64,000 nt of DNA from Syngnathus acus (GCF_901709675.1 NC_051107.1:5088001-5152000), one strand, 5' to 3'; positions 14,830 to 29,451 are shown, counted from the stretch's first letter. Numbers and translations: made by a program. Notes: generated by a model from the sequence alone, not told the origin.

Positions 14830-14895
14830 CGGTGTCAAACATAAGGCTCCGGGGGCCAGATACGGCCCCCATATACTTTTACGTGGCCCGCGAAG
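14830..14895 (+). repeat. GGCCCG-rich interspersed repeat, copy 2 (short)
   Basis: Contains GGTGTCAAACATAAGG, GGGGGCCAGATACGGCCC and ACGTGGCCCGCGAAG, then diverges. The CATCATTTTATG loop is altered. It is a 5'-only fragment. Confidence 0.75.
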
Positions 14896-15618
14896 GAGAT
14901 GAATTATCAGCGGTTGACAGCTTTTTTCACCACAAATTTGTGTTTGACTTTAGCAACTAGGCACCACCAACTACTTTGTGAAGAAGCATTGTCAGCCAAA
15001 GTTTCACATGAATATGCAAGAGTTGACACTTTGTTACAAACACTGTCGTTGGCAGCGAGGCGCCGGCCTCCGATCTGCGACTGTAGATATTCGCACTGAC
15101 AGCCGGATGCCGCTTTCTACTCTCGAGCTTCCTGGAGTCTCGAGCATTTAGCGGACGCTTCATCCCGGGAAGACCCGGCGACATAAATAATCAAAAATCA
15201 CATCAGGGGATGCGGGAATTATTTTAACGAGTTGCTGTTCTGATCTTTCTGTGCAAATACAGAATTGAGAACTTTCCAGCAATCTTTCAAAGGAACTCGG
15301 AATGAACCATCACAACATAACAGATGAATGCAAGTCATTAAAAGTGAATCAATATTAGAAAGAAAAATGTCGCAAAATGTCTCACCAACGCAAATACTTG
15401 GTCTCGAATAGTTTCAGCAAGGATGAGATATGCATTTGTGTGCTTTGCATACTTCACAGATGGAACTGAGCGACTATTTGGACATGCAGGTCCCGCGTTT
15501 GCCTTTTAAGATGCTCTTATCGCTGTCACACTGTCTTTGAGTGCATGCAGATAGACTGGAGTGCGAGTCAGATGTGACAGACGCTGATAAAAACACACAA
15601 GAAGGAAAAAAAAAAAAA

Positions 15619-16070
15619 GTGTCAAGAATAAAATGCTCGGAAAGCTCAGGGTGCATTTCTGACTCAAAATAACAATTCTGATTAAACCAGGAAATATATT
15701 AATATATAAAATAAAAATAACGGGAGAAAAATATTTAAAAAAATATAAGGAAATATATCAAATATATTTATATATTTATAACTGTTCAGTTCTTTGTTAG
15801 AGGACTTAATTATTGGATGAATGCTGAAACGAAGACACTAAAGTGAGAGTGTCAAGAATAAAATGCTCGGAAAGCTCAGGGTGCATTTCTGACTCAAAAT
15901 AACAATTCTGATTAAAACCAGGAAATATATTAATATATAAAATTAAAATAACGGAAAACAAACATTGAAAAAAATAATAAAAAAATATATCAAATATATT
16001 TATAACTGTTCAGTTCCTTGTTGGAGGAATTCATCATTGGATGAATGCTGAAACAAAGACACTAAATTGA
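15619..16070 (+). repeat. Tandem duplication of a 230-bp segment
   Basis: GTGTCAAGAATAAAATGCTC begins at 15,619 and again at 15,849. The following bases match closely through AACTGTTCAGTT, TTGGATGAATGCTGAAAC and AGACACTAAA. Differences are a few substitutions and length changes in the AT-rich middle. No coding sequence is recognised. Confidence 0.85.
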
Positions 16071-18426
16071 AATTTACTTTCCACATCTTTGAAGAAAGTC
16101 CAATATCTTAAGAGAACATTGCAGAGGTGAGCCTATTCTTGATCGACAGGAGGCGGACGGCGAGAACCGGCGCCGGTGACAGTTGTCGGCGGCAGAAGAA
16201 AAGGCAAAGTAAGAGGAAGAGACAAGCTGCCAGTTCCAGCACAGTGCACGCTGTAGCTTCCCATCAGCTCTGAGCGGGAATGTATTAATACCTGTTGAAA
16301 AGATCCCAAGAGCCTGATGGACTCCCGTAGGAGATGTGAAGAGCCATACCTCCATATCAGCTTCTGGACTAATTTGACAAATGGATGCCTATTAAACAAT
16401 TTTCCATGATAGGTGAGCTCGGGTGCCGGGGCGCTGCCACTTTCGATTTAGGAATAAAACATCCCCCTCTTTGAAAGTCCTCCACCTCGTCTCGACCACA
16501 TCTTTTGCCACGCTATCTTCCCAACGTCATGTGATAGGATTGGAGCTAAAAGCATTTGCGGTCCATCTTCATCAAGACGAGAAGCACTTTCCTTTTCTGA
16601 TATGGGATATCTGATATTTGGAATTGACACACATCTTAGAGTACAGTTCAGCTAAGAGTAAATTTACTCTCACTGTCGCCGATTCTATTTACATCCTCGG
16701 CTTCATTACACAGTCGGCGCATCGTTTGCCCTCGAGGTTATTTCGAATGTTAGGAGCGTATAAATGTATCCGCTATCTCCACTTCAAACATTCCCACGGC
16801 GCAACGTAGCGTCAGTTAAGGAGTGCGCATTTGCAAATATGCTACAAAAAGTGACATTATGCAAAAAGCAAGGATAGAAGTAAATTAATTCTTGGGAAAT
16901 AAATAGCGAGAGAAATGGTTGTCGGATTTTAGACGACGTGCAAAGGACACAAGAGTACCTGCTGAAGAGTCTAGCAATAAATAAAATAAACAAATAAATC
17001 AAATAAAAATAAACTGATAAAATAAAAATAAAATAAAAAAGAAGGAGCAGTTGCAACAGAATCAGGCTCGCTGCTGTAATTCCGAACGATCCATAAGAGT
17101 TTGACTGCAGATTTGAAATTTCACATGAGCGTTTCAAATGTTTCAACTTGTTCCCATTGTGGTTCAGTTAAGGTCGCATGGCGCCCAGCGCGGTAAAATT
17201 CTCCGCCGCCTAACCTTTTCTCACATATGACATGAAAAGAAGCAATTATAGATTGGAACAAAACATGAGAGGGAGCCATCAGCACATTGCAATTGCTCCT
17301 TGTTTCTCAATAATGGAGGAGATAATCCCATCAAAAGTCAAACATTAGCAAGGTCCTGCTTGAGTTTTTTCCCCTTCTTCAAAATTCCACTTTTATTTTC
17401 CTTCTAAACAATACAAGTCTTAATATGAGCAAATAATTGCGTTGAGAGCGATCAAATCGAAACGGAGATGAAAAATAAATCAAAAGTGACGACTGTCAGG
17501 CAAAGATCGCAACCCCCCACCAAAGATCTTCTCCATCTGCCGAGCAGCAGTGCAGAGCAGCCATCTGTGTCGGAATCTGTTTTACCATTTAAAATAAGAC
17601 TTACACACTCCCCCCCCCCAATTTTTTTTTATGTAATCTCCTATCACAGTCATATTATACAACATGCAGTGAAGATGCGCCGTCGAAGAGGGGAGGTCAT
17701 TTCATTTCATTTTCAACGCTCTACTTGCTGTAATGCTTCAGACAATATTTCATCATTAAGATTAGTTTTTGGATTCATCAGTCCATAACTGTGATCCAAT
17801 CCCATTTTCCATATTAACATTATTTGCAAATCAAGACCTTTGGTGAAAGAAATTGCTTGAATTAATACTAAAAAAAAATAATCGCCTCCAGAGAATGAAA
17901 TGTCACGACTCCCTGGGCACATAACTGTCTTCCGTGTTGTTATGAACTGCTTCTCATAAATTGCAAGGATAATGAAAGACTGATTAGGTCGTGGAGACGT
18001 TTGAAGGTAGACTACACAGAGTCTAATTAGTCAAGCTCACGGGTGACACCAGACAATGGACTGTCAATAAAATACCTCCGGCGACACGCAAAAAAGCGGG
18101 TGGGCTCGGCATTAGTCATCGACAACCAATGGGAGGGGAGCGTTGATAGATGAGTGAATTGGGACAGCGTTACCTTGGTAACAAGAGCCTAGCATGTGAG
18201 TACTGCCAAGCTGGAGGCGACAAGTGAATTCCTTTTTACCTCTTTCCCCATAGGTACGGCTTTGCACATGAAGAGATTCATGCAGTGTTGCACCAACCAA
18301 ATGCCAAAAATGTTTTAGTCCTCGATTGCTCGTGTATGACTCACACACTGTTAGCATTAGAATACAGCTGACCCGATCTTGAATGAAATGTTCCGTTTAA
18401 TTAAATGTTGCATTGTTTTGAAATCT

Positions 18427-18594
18427 AGTAAAAACGGTTGAAATATTTTAAAAAGCTAATAAAAACTTCGAGCCAAAGTGAAGACAATTTGTAATTTTAG
18501 TATTGACATGAAGTCGTCGCAGAATTTGTCTTCGCGGGCCGCATCAAATGATTCGGCGGGCCGCATCTGGCCCCCGGGCCTCGGGTTTGACACC
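18427..18594 (-). repeat. GGCCCG-rich interspersed repeat, copy 3
   Basis: A longer minus-strand copy that includes the AT-rich distal part (AGTAAAAACGGTTGAAATAT) as well as the GGCCCG core and the GTTTGACACC end. It is one of the copies that define the family's length as at least about 190 bp. Confidence 0.8.
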
Positions 18595-19045
18595 CACGTT
18601 TTAGTGTATCGTATCAAAGCGGACGGTATCAAACAGGCGCCAGTGAGCCGATTCACATCCCGAGATTCAATTACCAGCGTGACATTTCCTTTTAATTGGG
18701 TTACCAATGACTCTTTTGAGCGGCAAAGGTCGTTTCCCGGCACAAGTCAAAGTCTTCTTCCATCTTTATATTTCAATAGAGGGCTGATGAGTGACAGACA
18801 GGTGGTTCCCAATGGTTAAAAAAAAAAGAGTTGTGTGAAGCGGTATATCGTCATGATTTACAAGGACTTGCAATTTACAAGGTCGAATATTTCACACTTG
18901 CTGTCCATCCATCGTGAGTTTAACTGTCCTTACTGGACTGGAGCTGCCATCTCAGGCGCCAACATGCAGTTATGACTTCACCGTGGCGTTGATTTAGATC
19001 AGTGCGGCAAACTCAGTCACCTCAGGATTAGCAAATACCGTAGAC

Positions 19046-19176
19046 GATTGGACTGATTGGTCACTACACCAACAAGATAAAATATTAAAATAATATATAC
19101 ATATATATATATATTTGTATTTTTAATGTATTTTTAATATTTTATCTTGTTGGTGTAAGGACTAATTGGTCCAAGC
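19046..19176. repeat. 131-bp inverted-repeat element
   Basis: The 26-bp arms are perfectly complementary (19,065-19,090 and 19,132-19,157; TACACCAACAAGATAAAATA in the left arm). They extend outward by about 19 further, imperfectly matched bases. The centre is a TA-rich simple repeat. This looks like a small palindromic DNA element. No clear target duplication is seen. Confidence 0.65.
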
Positions 19177-22100
19177 ATTTGTTTTTTCTTCATATTTTTT
19201 TCTTCATATTTTATCCTGTTACTGGATACTACTGACTATCATAAACGTTCCCTGAGGATGAAACACATACTAATACATCTCAGTTACCGATAAAATGAGA
19301 TCATTACACCTGAGAGCGTACAAACCCTGCCATTCGGCTTTTCTGCATCTAATTGCAAGCGTAAAGAGTTGCCGGCGCACAATTTTTATTGTTGCATTAT
19401 ATCACAGCTTAATCACACGTCGGCTATACTCGCTCGTTTTTACGGGCTGTGTATGCCGGCTGCTATATGATGGCTTCACCCGCGCCTTCCCATCAAGCCG
19501 TCGTGTCAAATTATCTAGCAACAACGCATGCAGCGTTTTGATTGGCCCCCCACGAGTCCTCTCTAATGAACGCCGCTCACCATCAGATTAATGGACAATC
19601 ACGCTTTTATTGCAAATCAGCCACGATGGCCAAGCGGCGGCCGCCCGCGGGCTCGAAAACAGCCCCGTGTGTAGATCACTTCCATATGTGACGTTTGGAA
19701 ATGTTGACAATTATTCACATGGTAGCGTTTCGAGTGATAATTCACAGACGTTTATTCTGGGAACTTTGAAGTCAGTACTGTTGGTTGCTTATGACTTCAC
19801 GAGCCGGAATAAACTCGTCATTAGTTTAAGAAGGTGGAAAAGTGATGCCGACTCGGAACAAAGCTCGGCTCTGATCAATTTTCGTCATCCCAAGAGGAAG
19901 GCTGGCTCCTTGTCCTTGTGTGATGTCTTGACAACAAACTTCACGGGCTTCTCTGAAGTTTGTGCCGCGCATCTGTCTGCGAAAACACACGTTTGCGAGC
20001 CTTAGGGGGGCTAACGTTTGTTTGTGAGCATTTCTAACGAGGCCTGCGAGCGGCAAATAACTCGATTTCGGAGCCTGCGTGTGAAAATGACAAATTTGAA
20101 GCTGCTTTGGATCTTCCTTTGGTACTAGCTCCCACGATAAACTCTCGTTCGTGTTTGTAGAACACTGCTTTTTCCAAGCTAAGGGACTTAGTCATTATTT
20201 CTCGACACAGCTACGACTCTGCAGCCTGCCGCAAATCAACACACTGATGATGTTTGACCTATGACTGTACAGCTAACCATATTTTATTTTTCATTCCCGA
20301 GCTGGCATCATTAAAAATGGGAGCCAAACGCGTAAAAAAAGAAAAAGACAATCAAGCCGTACGAAATGCGGCAGAACCCGTCAAGTACAAAAACTATTCT
20401 GTTGAGTATTGGGTTTCCTTTAAAAAGTTGTTTGTCGTCACAAATTAAATTAGCTATGTTTATTATAACATAACATAAATATAATATAAGATAATATATC
20501 TGAATTTCTAGGTACGAATTGAAAAACGGCATTCAAAGCAGACACGTCCAGAAAAATACAACAAAGCCGAAGCCATTTGGAGCTAAATAGAGATTAAAAT
20601 TATAGTGCATTAGGGTGTACACACGAGTCGGCCTGTTTGGTGATAAATTACATTAATTATGCATCCACTCGATGTTTTGTAGAAGCTTTAGAAGTGCTCC
20701 CCAGAAATTGCATCTGTGAAACACTCTGCCATTCATGGTTTCAGTCCATTTCAAAGCCCCATTTTGTTGTTTTTTTATGTCTGATAGGAAAATTGCCATT
20801 TTTAGAAGAGTTTGTAATATTTACTTGTGGTTGGAAACAAAGTCCAACAAGGAACACAAAATCGGTTCAAATTCTGATGGCTGCTGGCAAAAGATCTAAA
20901 TTCGATTTTGAGTCAACAAATAAAGGCTACAAACAATCCTCGTTTTAGAATATTGATTTCCAACAGACAAATACGTCAGTCCAATTCTTTATTTTGCACT
21001 ATCACGTAATGTTGTGGCTTTACTTTTCATTTAAAAAAAAAAAAAAGACAAACAGTGGGTGAACAAACAAACAAAATCAATATGCTCTCAACCAACAATA
21101 ATCCTCAGCTTCTATTAGGTCACGTTCTTTGCAACTATTGAGGGAAAAAAAATGTCTCAAACATGGCAAGATTATCCAAAGATTCCCTGTTGCCTGGCAA
21201 CAGATAAAATATATTGCAGTAGATTGTCCACGTTATACCAAAAACATCTCGTCAACAATCAATACAATGACTACAAAACATTCCAATAAAGCTTAGAATT
21301 ATGGGCATATCTTTATTCGTCGGACTAAATATGATTATAAAATACGCCAGACTCACTTGACTTGGAGATTTTCTATTTCCCTGCTTATATATTTTAACAC
21401 GAGAGAACTACTGGCGTCCCACAAGGGTCTATTCTCAGCCATCTGATATTCAACCTTTGTCTCTTAAAGGCATAACTCTTAATGTCTGATTATCCCAAAA
21501 ATCTTTTTCTCTTACAAACTAGAAAACTAGAGTCAGAAAATACAAACCAAGCCTTAACTCGAAAAGCTTTAAGTCGTCGTTTTTCACCGGCGACTTCCTA
21601 GTGCACTTAAATAAGAGGTTGTAACATTTTGGTTAATCAAACGCTAGCTTAATAAAAATAGTTTACTCGAATCAAATTGTAACTGCTTTTGAAATGAAAC
21701 TTCGTATATTATGTGTGTATAAATATATATTCATGACTGCCTTTTAATTTCAATTTGCAAATTTAATGCCTCCTACTTTATTATACTCGTGCCAGGCGCT
21801 CACGATACGCCTTGTCTATTAATATTGCAATAGGAATAAATTTTCCAGGCTAGCAAGGCTAAATGTGTTGTTTTACACATTGTGATTGAATTCAGCCTGG
21901 CGCTTGATGTGTAATCACACTCATTATTTAAATAATCCTATTGGACCTCTAGATTACAATCATATTCTTGCGTTTAGGCAGATATCAAAGTGAGATTAGG
22001 AAAGCTGCAGAGGAGATTAATGTCTGAAACACTCATTACAATCTAAGAATATCATTTATGTCTCCATTGATTGTTTGATAGAGATGAAAATGATTTTTCG

Positions 22101-25100
22101 AGTGAGATAAATAGATTGGAGTCAAGTGTCAGAGAGGCAATGGGATCAGTCGGCCAGGCCTGCTTTGGAATTTGATTTATGTCAGTCCGTGTCTATGGCA
22201 ACACGCGACGTACTTGAAATGCGACAGTCGATTGTTGAGAGCGTTTTGGATTTTGACGTCTTTACTGGAGGACAATCAATGATGAGATGAATCTCATTTT
22301 CACCGCGCTTCCAAATATTTCCTCCGTGATCAAATTAGGTTTGAGGACACACGTGTGAGTATAACATGCTTCCTGAGCAACATTTAATCATGTCGAAATT
22401 TAAATAAAAAGATCAGCTTTGACCTTGTCCTCAGAGAGCGAGTCCCTGCTCACACGCCACGACTATTTTTACATTACTTTCAATTATGGTGTGAATGAGG
22501 CAGAGAGCTTTGAGGAGGGAGACTCATTTTTACCACTGGGGTAGATTAGCACTTTTTTATTTTTATTTTTATGTCGCAGACACACCAGATGGTGCTCCTT
22601 CATCCTACTGTGAACAAACGCTTGCTTTTAAAGTAACAAATACGCTTAAATTCGGAAAAATAAAAAATCGTTTTAATTTTACCTGAGCTCGGTGAGTAAC
22701 AACATAGTTTTTAATTATGTGATAGATATTTGTCCATAATGTTGGACGTTAGTAAAATTAGATAAAATATAAAAAAAATAAAATAAATAGATAAATTGAC
22801 ACGAATAAAATAAAATAAATTAAAAAGTTGGCTCAAGTGGACTCGGTTCCTTTTTGAGTATTTCTGAAGAGCAAAAGGGTCATCGCAATAAAAAAGATTT
22901 GTCAAGTCGCTTGAGTACTAAATTAAAAGTATCATGCATGCATAAGGACTCCAGAAATGCTGTCTTGTTATGCTCCAAATTCTTGCTTTAGTATGACAGT
23001 ATCCTAATTAATAACCACCCTGAGGGGGTTGCAGTCGTGGACCGTCCGCCCGTGGTGATTGACAGCTAGATTAATATTGTCAGACCCGAGAGAGATGTCA
23101 CATTTCACTCGGAGCCATTGTTACCCGTTTCAAGGACAATTTCTCCACCTTGACACCGGCGCCTCCTCCTTCGTCTGGAGGGTCGCAATCATTCAACCCG
23201 ACGTGTCATCACACAAGTGAAGGAAACCGAGCCCATGGGAGACGCTGCTCTTTGGACAAGAACCAATGACACCTTGCTTTGCTGAACATATGGCTTTGGG
23301 AAAAAAAAAGAAAAAAAAAAAAAAAGGAGCAAAAAGCCAAATCACTCCACAACAGCAGATCAGGCTTTCCCATTTTTTTTTTTTTTTTATCACAGATGAT
23401 TAAAAAAGTATCGGGACTTATCACAGTTGCTTGCATAATAAATAAATCTCATCAAATCTAAGTGCTGCACCTCTATTTTGATATTTTAATACAAAAGCCT
23501 TTGGGATATTTTTCATAGTCTTTTGTCTGCTGCATTATTAATCTGGGTGGGACAAATGTTCTAAAGGTTTGAAAATCACCATGCTGCTATTGTTCGTTGT
23601 CTCAATACTGTACTATAAAAACAAATCGGAAAACAAAAAAATACACCTGCAGCGCTTTTAACAAAGAGGCCCTTGGCTGATCATCGCGGAGGACAAACAG
23701 AAATCACTGATGAATGTGCTTCTTCTATTCTTCGAGGGCATCCTCTGTGTTTTCACTTGTTCCCACTCACTTTTCAAGGACGTCAAATCAATCAAGTCAG
23801 AGAAAAGGCTTTTACACACACTTTTAACTCTCCTGGCGGCGATTTCATTTTGTTTGCTTCTACCTTGTAGTTTATTTTTCTCTTTCTACTCCTCGGGCCA
23901 GTTTGACTCTCCACTCCCCCTCCCCCCGCCTGCTATGTTTGGAATATAACTCAAGATACCTTGATGTCATTAAACAGGACACGCTGACAGTTTATCTTTC
24001 AAAATCTTGTTTGTCATTTGGGATGTAGATTTATTTCCTTCACTCTTTCCCTCAAGTGAATTTATTCCTTCCTGTTACTTTATCGCATTGCAAGAATTTC
24101 ATTAACCCCGTCCGTCCGTCACTCAATGACATTTGTGTTGATAAAAATCACCTTGGTTGAGGGCGCCTGCCTCACTAGCTGTCAATCTAGTTTGTTTACA
24201 AATGAAAGTCGGCGCTTTTTTAACGCCGCGTCTTTAAATACGACACTCAAACCGGAAAGCTCCCGCTGATTGATTCCGATCTGACTATGGTCAGTCACAT
24301 CAAATCAATCATTGCAACAGCCTTTTAAAAATGGAAGGCTTGCATAGACTCAATTATTGCAACCAAATGTTTTATAAACTGCAAACTACAGTTATACTGT
24401 TTAATGAATTGTCCTCGTCACAACTTTAGCATCCTCCTGTGGAGACGTCATGTGTTTAAATGCAACCCCGGGCCAAGGACGGACCCACTTTGATAAATTT
24501 GGATGCTTTTGCGTTGCCCGGACGACTGCATTGAAATTGTCTTTGCCGCATGGGTTGACTGCCAAAATCCTGCAAGTGTGTAGCCAAGTCCTACTGTGGT
24601 TGTCCTCCATTGCTTTTCCCGGACTCGGCTTAGCTTTATGTTATTGTTGACGGCGAGTGTTTTTTATATTTTTTCTAAAGAAGGCTTGCAGTGATAATGG
24701 AGTTAGTGCGCCGAGGTACACAAGTGCCCGAGGCGGCTTCATCAAACCGGAGAATACATTTACATTACACTGCGCTCTCCACAGTGCATTAACCAATTTA
24801 GCGTTGCTACCCGCTAACCCAAAACTAGATCAGTCACAGCGAGCAACTGGAGCACGCTTCTGCAAAAGTGAATAAAAATCAAGTTAAGGAAGCAGTCTGA
24901 GCTTGGCTACATTCTGATAGTTATTTGGCAATCCAAAGTTAGTCCCTTCCGGGAAACTATGTTCTTTTCATGGTTCATGTGCTCTTGTCTTGTTTGGAGT
25001 TGAAAATGTGATTTGGTGCGCTAGCCTTTAACACTTGCATTTTCCCTCTGCAGAATTGAAGATTATTCTTGCTGTTTTAACATACTAAAAAAAAAAAAGA

Positions 25101-25858
25101 GTTGGGTTCAAACATTATCCTAAATCTGTGACTCGAAAACGTTGAAACTGTTGCATGTTGGAAAATGAGACACTTTGCATTGATTTGGTCATTGCGGGCA
25201 CCAAAATAGAAATATGGCAGACTGTTGACAGTAACCAATGTCACGTAATCTCGCCCTGAAGGACAGCCATCACAGATCAATTTATTTTTCCTCAACGCTA
25301 TTCATACAGCAATGGTGGCCTGGCGCCCGGGGATGAAACATATCAGAGCTGCAATCTAATGTTCGCACAAACAGATTGAGACGGGAGACGCGGGAGAGGT
25401 GACAAACAAGTGCACGGAAAACAACACCGGGAACTGATTATGAGGTGAAAGGGAGGAAAAATATTTCATTTTCAATATCTAAAGCTTGTCTTTGAATAAT
25501 ATTGTCATTTGAATATGAATAAAATTTTCATATATATAAAATTATATATATATATATAATTAAAAAAAATTAAAATTAATTAATTAAAATGAAACAAGCA
25601 GGAATTAAAAGTGAATTAATTTATTAAAAAGCCAATTAAAAAGCCATAACGTGTTTTAGAATAATATTCTCATTTGAATAAAAATTCTAATTAAACATTC
25701 AATTGACTGGCAGATTTTAAGTGCAAGCAGTAATTAAAATCGAACGACTAACATGCTTTCAAACACTGTGCAGAAGCTGCAACTTGTGTTTTCTAATTGC
25801 TGTGCACACATGGGACAGGCAGGCTTTGTTTACTGTCCCGCAAGCCACAGATCAATTA

Positions 25859-25872
25859 CCCCCCCCCCCCCC
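25859..25872 (+). repeat. Poly-C tract of 14 bases
   Basis: One of many C or G runs in the window; others lie near 2,081, 10,808, 12,551, 13,065, 32,379, 41,559, 43,985, 50,933 and 58,190. Confidence 0.85.
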
Positions 25873-26760
25873 ATCTTCATCACCCATCTACTTTTTGATA
25901 ATTGCGTTGCAGCAGACAGTGAGGCTGCACTTCAACTTGTGCCAGCTCGCAGACACTCTGGACAGAGCTCAAAGCAAACACCCTGAGAGCGGCAAAAAAA
26001 ATGCTGGCGGCATCCTTTTAGAAAGGCCTAATATGATCGGGAGCTTGGGATTTAAAAAAAAAAAGGATCAATACTATCAAAAATGAAGAACGGTCTGGCA
26101 GAAAAGCTTCGAAAGTGTCAGATTCAATAAACGATGGCGCGAGGCTAATTAGCCGGTGTCGTGGCGGAGGAACGCTATTACGTGACCTTGGCGCTGAAAG
26201 CAACTGTCGCATTTGCAGTCAATCTCATTAAGATGCTCACGGTTGCCATGTCAACCCATCCATACAATAAACTCATTACTTTCCATTTATTTATTAATCT
26301 CCACTCTACGTTATCAGGGCTGCCAAAGCAACAAAGAGCTTACACGGCGAGCTTCGACATGTAAGGATAAACCAATAAACGCTTTTACGAAGCCGCTTGT
26401 CAGTCATTTGGAGCGAGTCTCGTAAAATGATTCAAAATAATCAAACTCATAAGCGTCACGCAAATGTTAACGTGAATTACGAGGCCGCTGCGAGTTTATT
26501 ACGAGCAGCTTTCCAAAGATTCTGTGATTAATGCCTTCCGAAAAAGTCTGGCCAAAACCTGAATTGTGTCAAAACTATTTTGTCAAAACTCCCCTCTGGA
26601 CTAAAAATGAAATTGTCCATCCGTCATAGCTGACATAGTTTTTCTGAAGAAAAAAAAATATATAGGTCAATTATGTTCACTTGTCCTCATTAGAAGAGTC
26701 GTACTAACCCTTCAATATGCTAATAAAAATTACAAATATATATTTTATACTATATTTTTA

Positions 26761-26856
26761 TGAAAATAATGAAAATAATAAAAATAATAAAAATAAAAAT
26801 AATAAAAATAATGAAAATAATAAAAATAATAAAATAATAAAAATAATAAAAATAAC
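26761..26856 (+). repeat. AAT/AAAAT simple repeat
   Basis: About 96 bases of mixed AATAATAAA and GAAAATAAT units. Ordinary degenerate microsatellite. Confidence 0.9.
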
Positions 26857-28320
26857 CATCTCTTGCTCAACTGGCCTGCTTGTGATTTTTTATTTTTTTT
26901 GGATGAGGCGCCGTAGCGCTCGTTGCGGGGGGGCTTCTCGCCCTCCTGCTGGTGTCAGCAGCTCGGACACCAGGCCAAGCACGTCTGCGAAGATCCGTGA
27001 AAGCAAATGTGAAAACGTGGGAAGGAGCCCCGCTGCTGCCGCTAGACTGCCGCTGCTGGTGGTGTGGCCACCTGACACAGTGTAGCGAGGCGTTATGTAA
27101 CCTCGCTAGCGAAGATGAGAACGACGATCCGTCCACCCACTCGGGTGGATGGAGTGTGTTTGTGTATTTGTGTGTCGCTGCAGCACTTCATAAGTTCTCC
27201 GCTGCTATCACGGCCAACAAACGACCCCAACCTTTCGTGTACCACACACTGGGAGATTTGGCACAACCGAACTAATTTCCTTATATTTCAAATCTTTTCG
27301 TTCTGTGGATGCAACAATCACGATAGCGGAGAAACTAGAATTTCTGTTGGCAATTCGAAAGGAATCCCACATGAGGTAGCACGTCGATATTGCACCCTTT
27401 TGCTTTTAACTTACTCATTTTCTCCTCACGGGGGAGATGGAGCGAGGGGAGAAGGAATAATGGAGAAACGAATGTATATTTCATCTCGAGAAGTGAATGT
27501 GATGGAGATGCATGATGACGATGACTCATGCGTATAATGAACGACTCCGGTGTACAAGGCTTCATGTTGAGATGCGGCGTCAGACCGGCACCCGAGCTGT
27601 TTAATTTCGCATTCTTCCCTCGGGCGTGTCAGGAGATTGTTTTCATCTGCCCAAACATAGGAATTTATATGCTAGCTCGAGAGCTTCTGTCGTCTCATTA
27701 AACGGACACGAAGCAAAGCTAAGCGGATTTTCATTCGTATGGCTCCGAGTGCAAACAAGTCCGTACGAGTGGGACGGGCGCGGCCTTCGATATCATTAAA
27801 GGCATTTTTTTTTTTCTTTTTATCAACTTCAGCAGTTATTTGAGTTACTCGCCTATTTTTAAGATAGCAGAAGAAGATAAATCAGAGCCAGGACATGTGT
27901 CCCCAGATGACGCGGAGACCAGACATCCTGGTTAACCTACATTATGCATTTATGGACAACAGGGGGATTTGTGGAGTGTCTGGAATATGAAAAACATTAT
28001 TCATGGAGCTGAACTCAACAAGGCGCAAATTCATCTGTTTACGTTTCGACTGTGGCGATGTCATCCGAGGAAGCCGGTGCGACTTGTGCACAGACGGATG
28101 TCTGGTTTGATGATAACTGCTCTTGCGTGATTCCAATGTCTCGCGAACACGACTTGGGCCTTATTTCATATTCATGAGCGACAAAACAGAAGTGAGCACT
28201 GTGGTTGGCAGATGACACTCGTACTACTGTAAACGCTTGTCCCGCTGACAGAAGCAAGCATGGGGGCTGGATTTTCAAACCAAGACGTGATGCAAAAACT
28301 AAGAGATGCTTTATGGCTTT

Positions 28321-28512
28321 GGTGTCAAACACGAGGCCCGGGGGCCAGATACGGCCCGCCACGTCATTTTATGTGGCCCGCGAAGACAAGTTTTGTGTCA
28401 TTACTAAAATAACAAATTGTCTTTTTAAAATGGGAGATATTGCGAGCAATTTTTATTACCGTTCATCTTTTTAAACAATTTGATTTTATTTTTTTACTAA
28501 TCTCTGATTTAT
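28321..28512 (+). repeat. GGCCCG-rich interspersed repeat, copy 4
   Basis: Starts GGTGTCAAACACGAGGCCCG and runs through GGCCCGCCACGTCATTTTAT, TGGCCCGCGAAGACAA, the AT-rich middle and TTACTAATCTCTGATTT. It is close to full length for the family. Confidence 0.85.
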
Positions 28513-28941
28513 AATGCGGCCTGCCACAAAATGGAGTATGTAGATTTGATTAACACAAAGTAAAATTTAAAATAGCCACGTTGCGTATGACTGAAGTCAA
28601 GTTTCTGTCCCGTGCTGTTCAAAAGAACCATAACAGTTCCATCATGAAGTGCTCAAATACAAAAATAAGGAAAGGGAACTCGGTCCCATTTGACATGACA
28701 AACAAGACCGAGGGGCCATGTTTGTGTGCGCCACGTTGTATTGTCCCGGGGTGCACCACTTATTTCTGTGAGTGCGCTCATTTGTATCATGGTGACTCGC
28801 AGTGTGACACAGCAAGCAGCAGAGCTTGCCCTCTTTTGCACTTGTGCTACTTCTCTCTTGTTCTTGCTCAAATAAGACAAACGACGAGTTCCTGCCGACA
28901 GGTAATCTGTGGAATGTGTCCCCCGAACGCTAGCGATGGGA

Positions 28942-29007
28942 AAATGAAGCTTGAAATTTGCTTCAAAAAAAACAACTGGTTCATGAAGCAAATTTGAAGC
29001 TTCATTT
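28942..29007. repeat. Near-perfect 24-bp inverted repeat
   Basis: AAATGAAGCTTGAAATTTGC plus TTCA (28,942-28,965) is matched by the complement at 28,984-29,007 with one mismatch. The preceding AGCGATGGGAAA resembles the start of a palindromic repeat I recall in fish, but the family is not certain. Confidence 0.55.
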
Positions 29008-29451
29008 GTAATTCAGAGTTGTAGCGTGCCATCACCTACTTGAGCCAAACCTGGCCAAAGTATTACCACAAATGGTTAACTCGTTTTCATTTGGTGTGTG
29101 CGCGTACGTGCTAGCTAAAGTCATGTGGCACGTCTTGAGTGGCTCCCTGCAATGCCGCTTGTTACCCTGTTGTCTCATTATGCTCCTTTGTGTGTCCTCG
29201 GTGAAAAGCCCGTGATTATGCAAATACGCCATCAGAAAGCAGCGTGGATAATTATCTCTGCTGAGAAGGAGGCGCTGAATTCCAAAGTCCGTCTACGCGC
29301 AAAGCTGAATTTAGTTCTTTGTGCTCTCGTTTTAGCCACATCTCCATCACCCGACGAAATATCCACTGCGTCGGTTCAATAAGGCTCTAATGATTGCAGC
29401 CAGAAGGTGCGGATGCCTATGAACAGTGTGAAACATTTTTTGGATCACGTC

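Larger units (their letters stand above)
10433..28320. other. Non-coding stretch
   Basis: Apart from the separately listed repeats and miniature elements, I see only AT-rich unique sequence, TA- and TTTA-type simple repeats (for example 14,190-14,300, 16,970-17,040, 25,520-25,600) and short frames with no domain signature. Confidence 0.6.
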
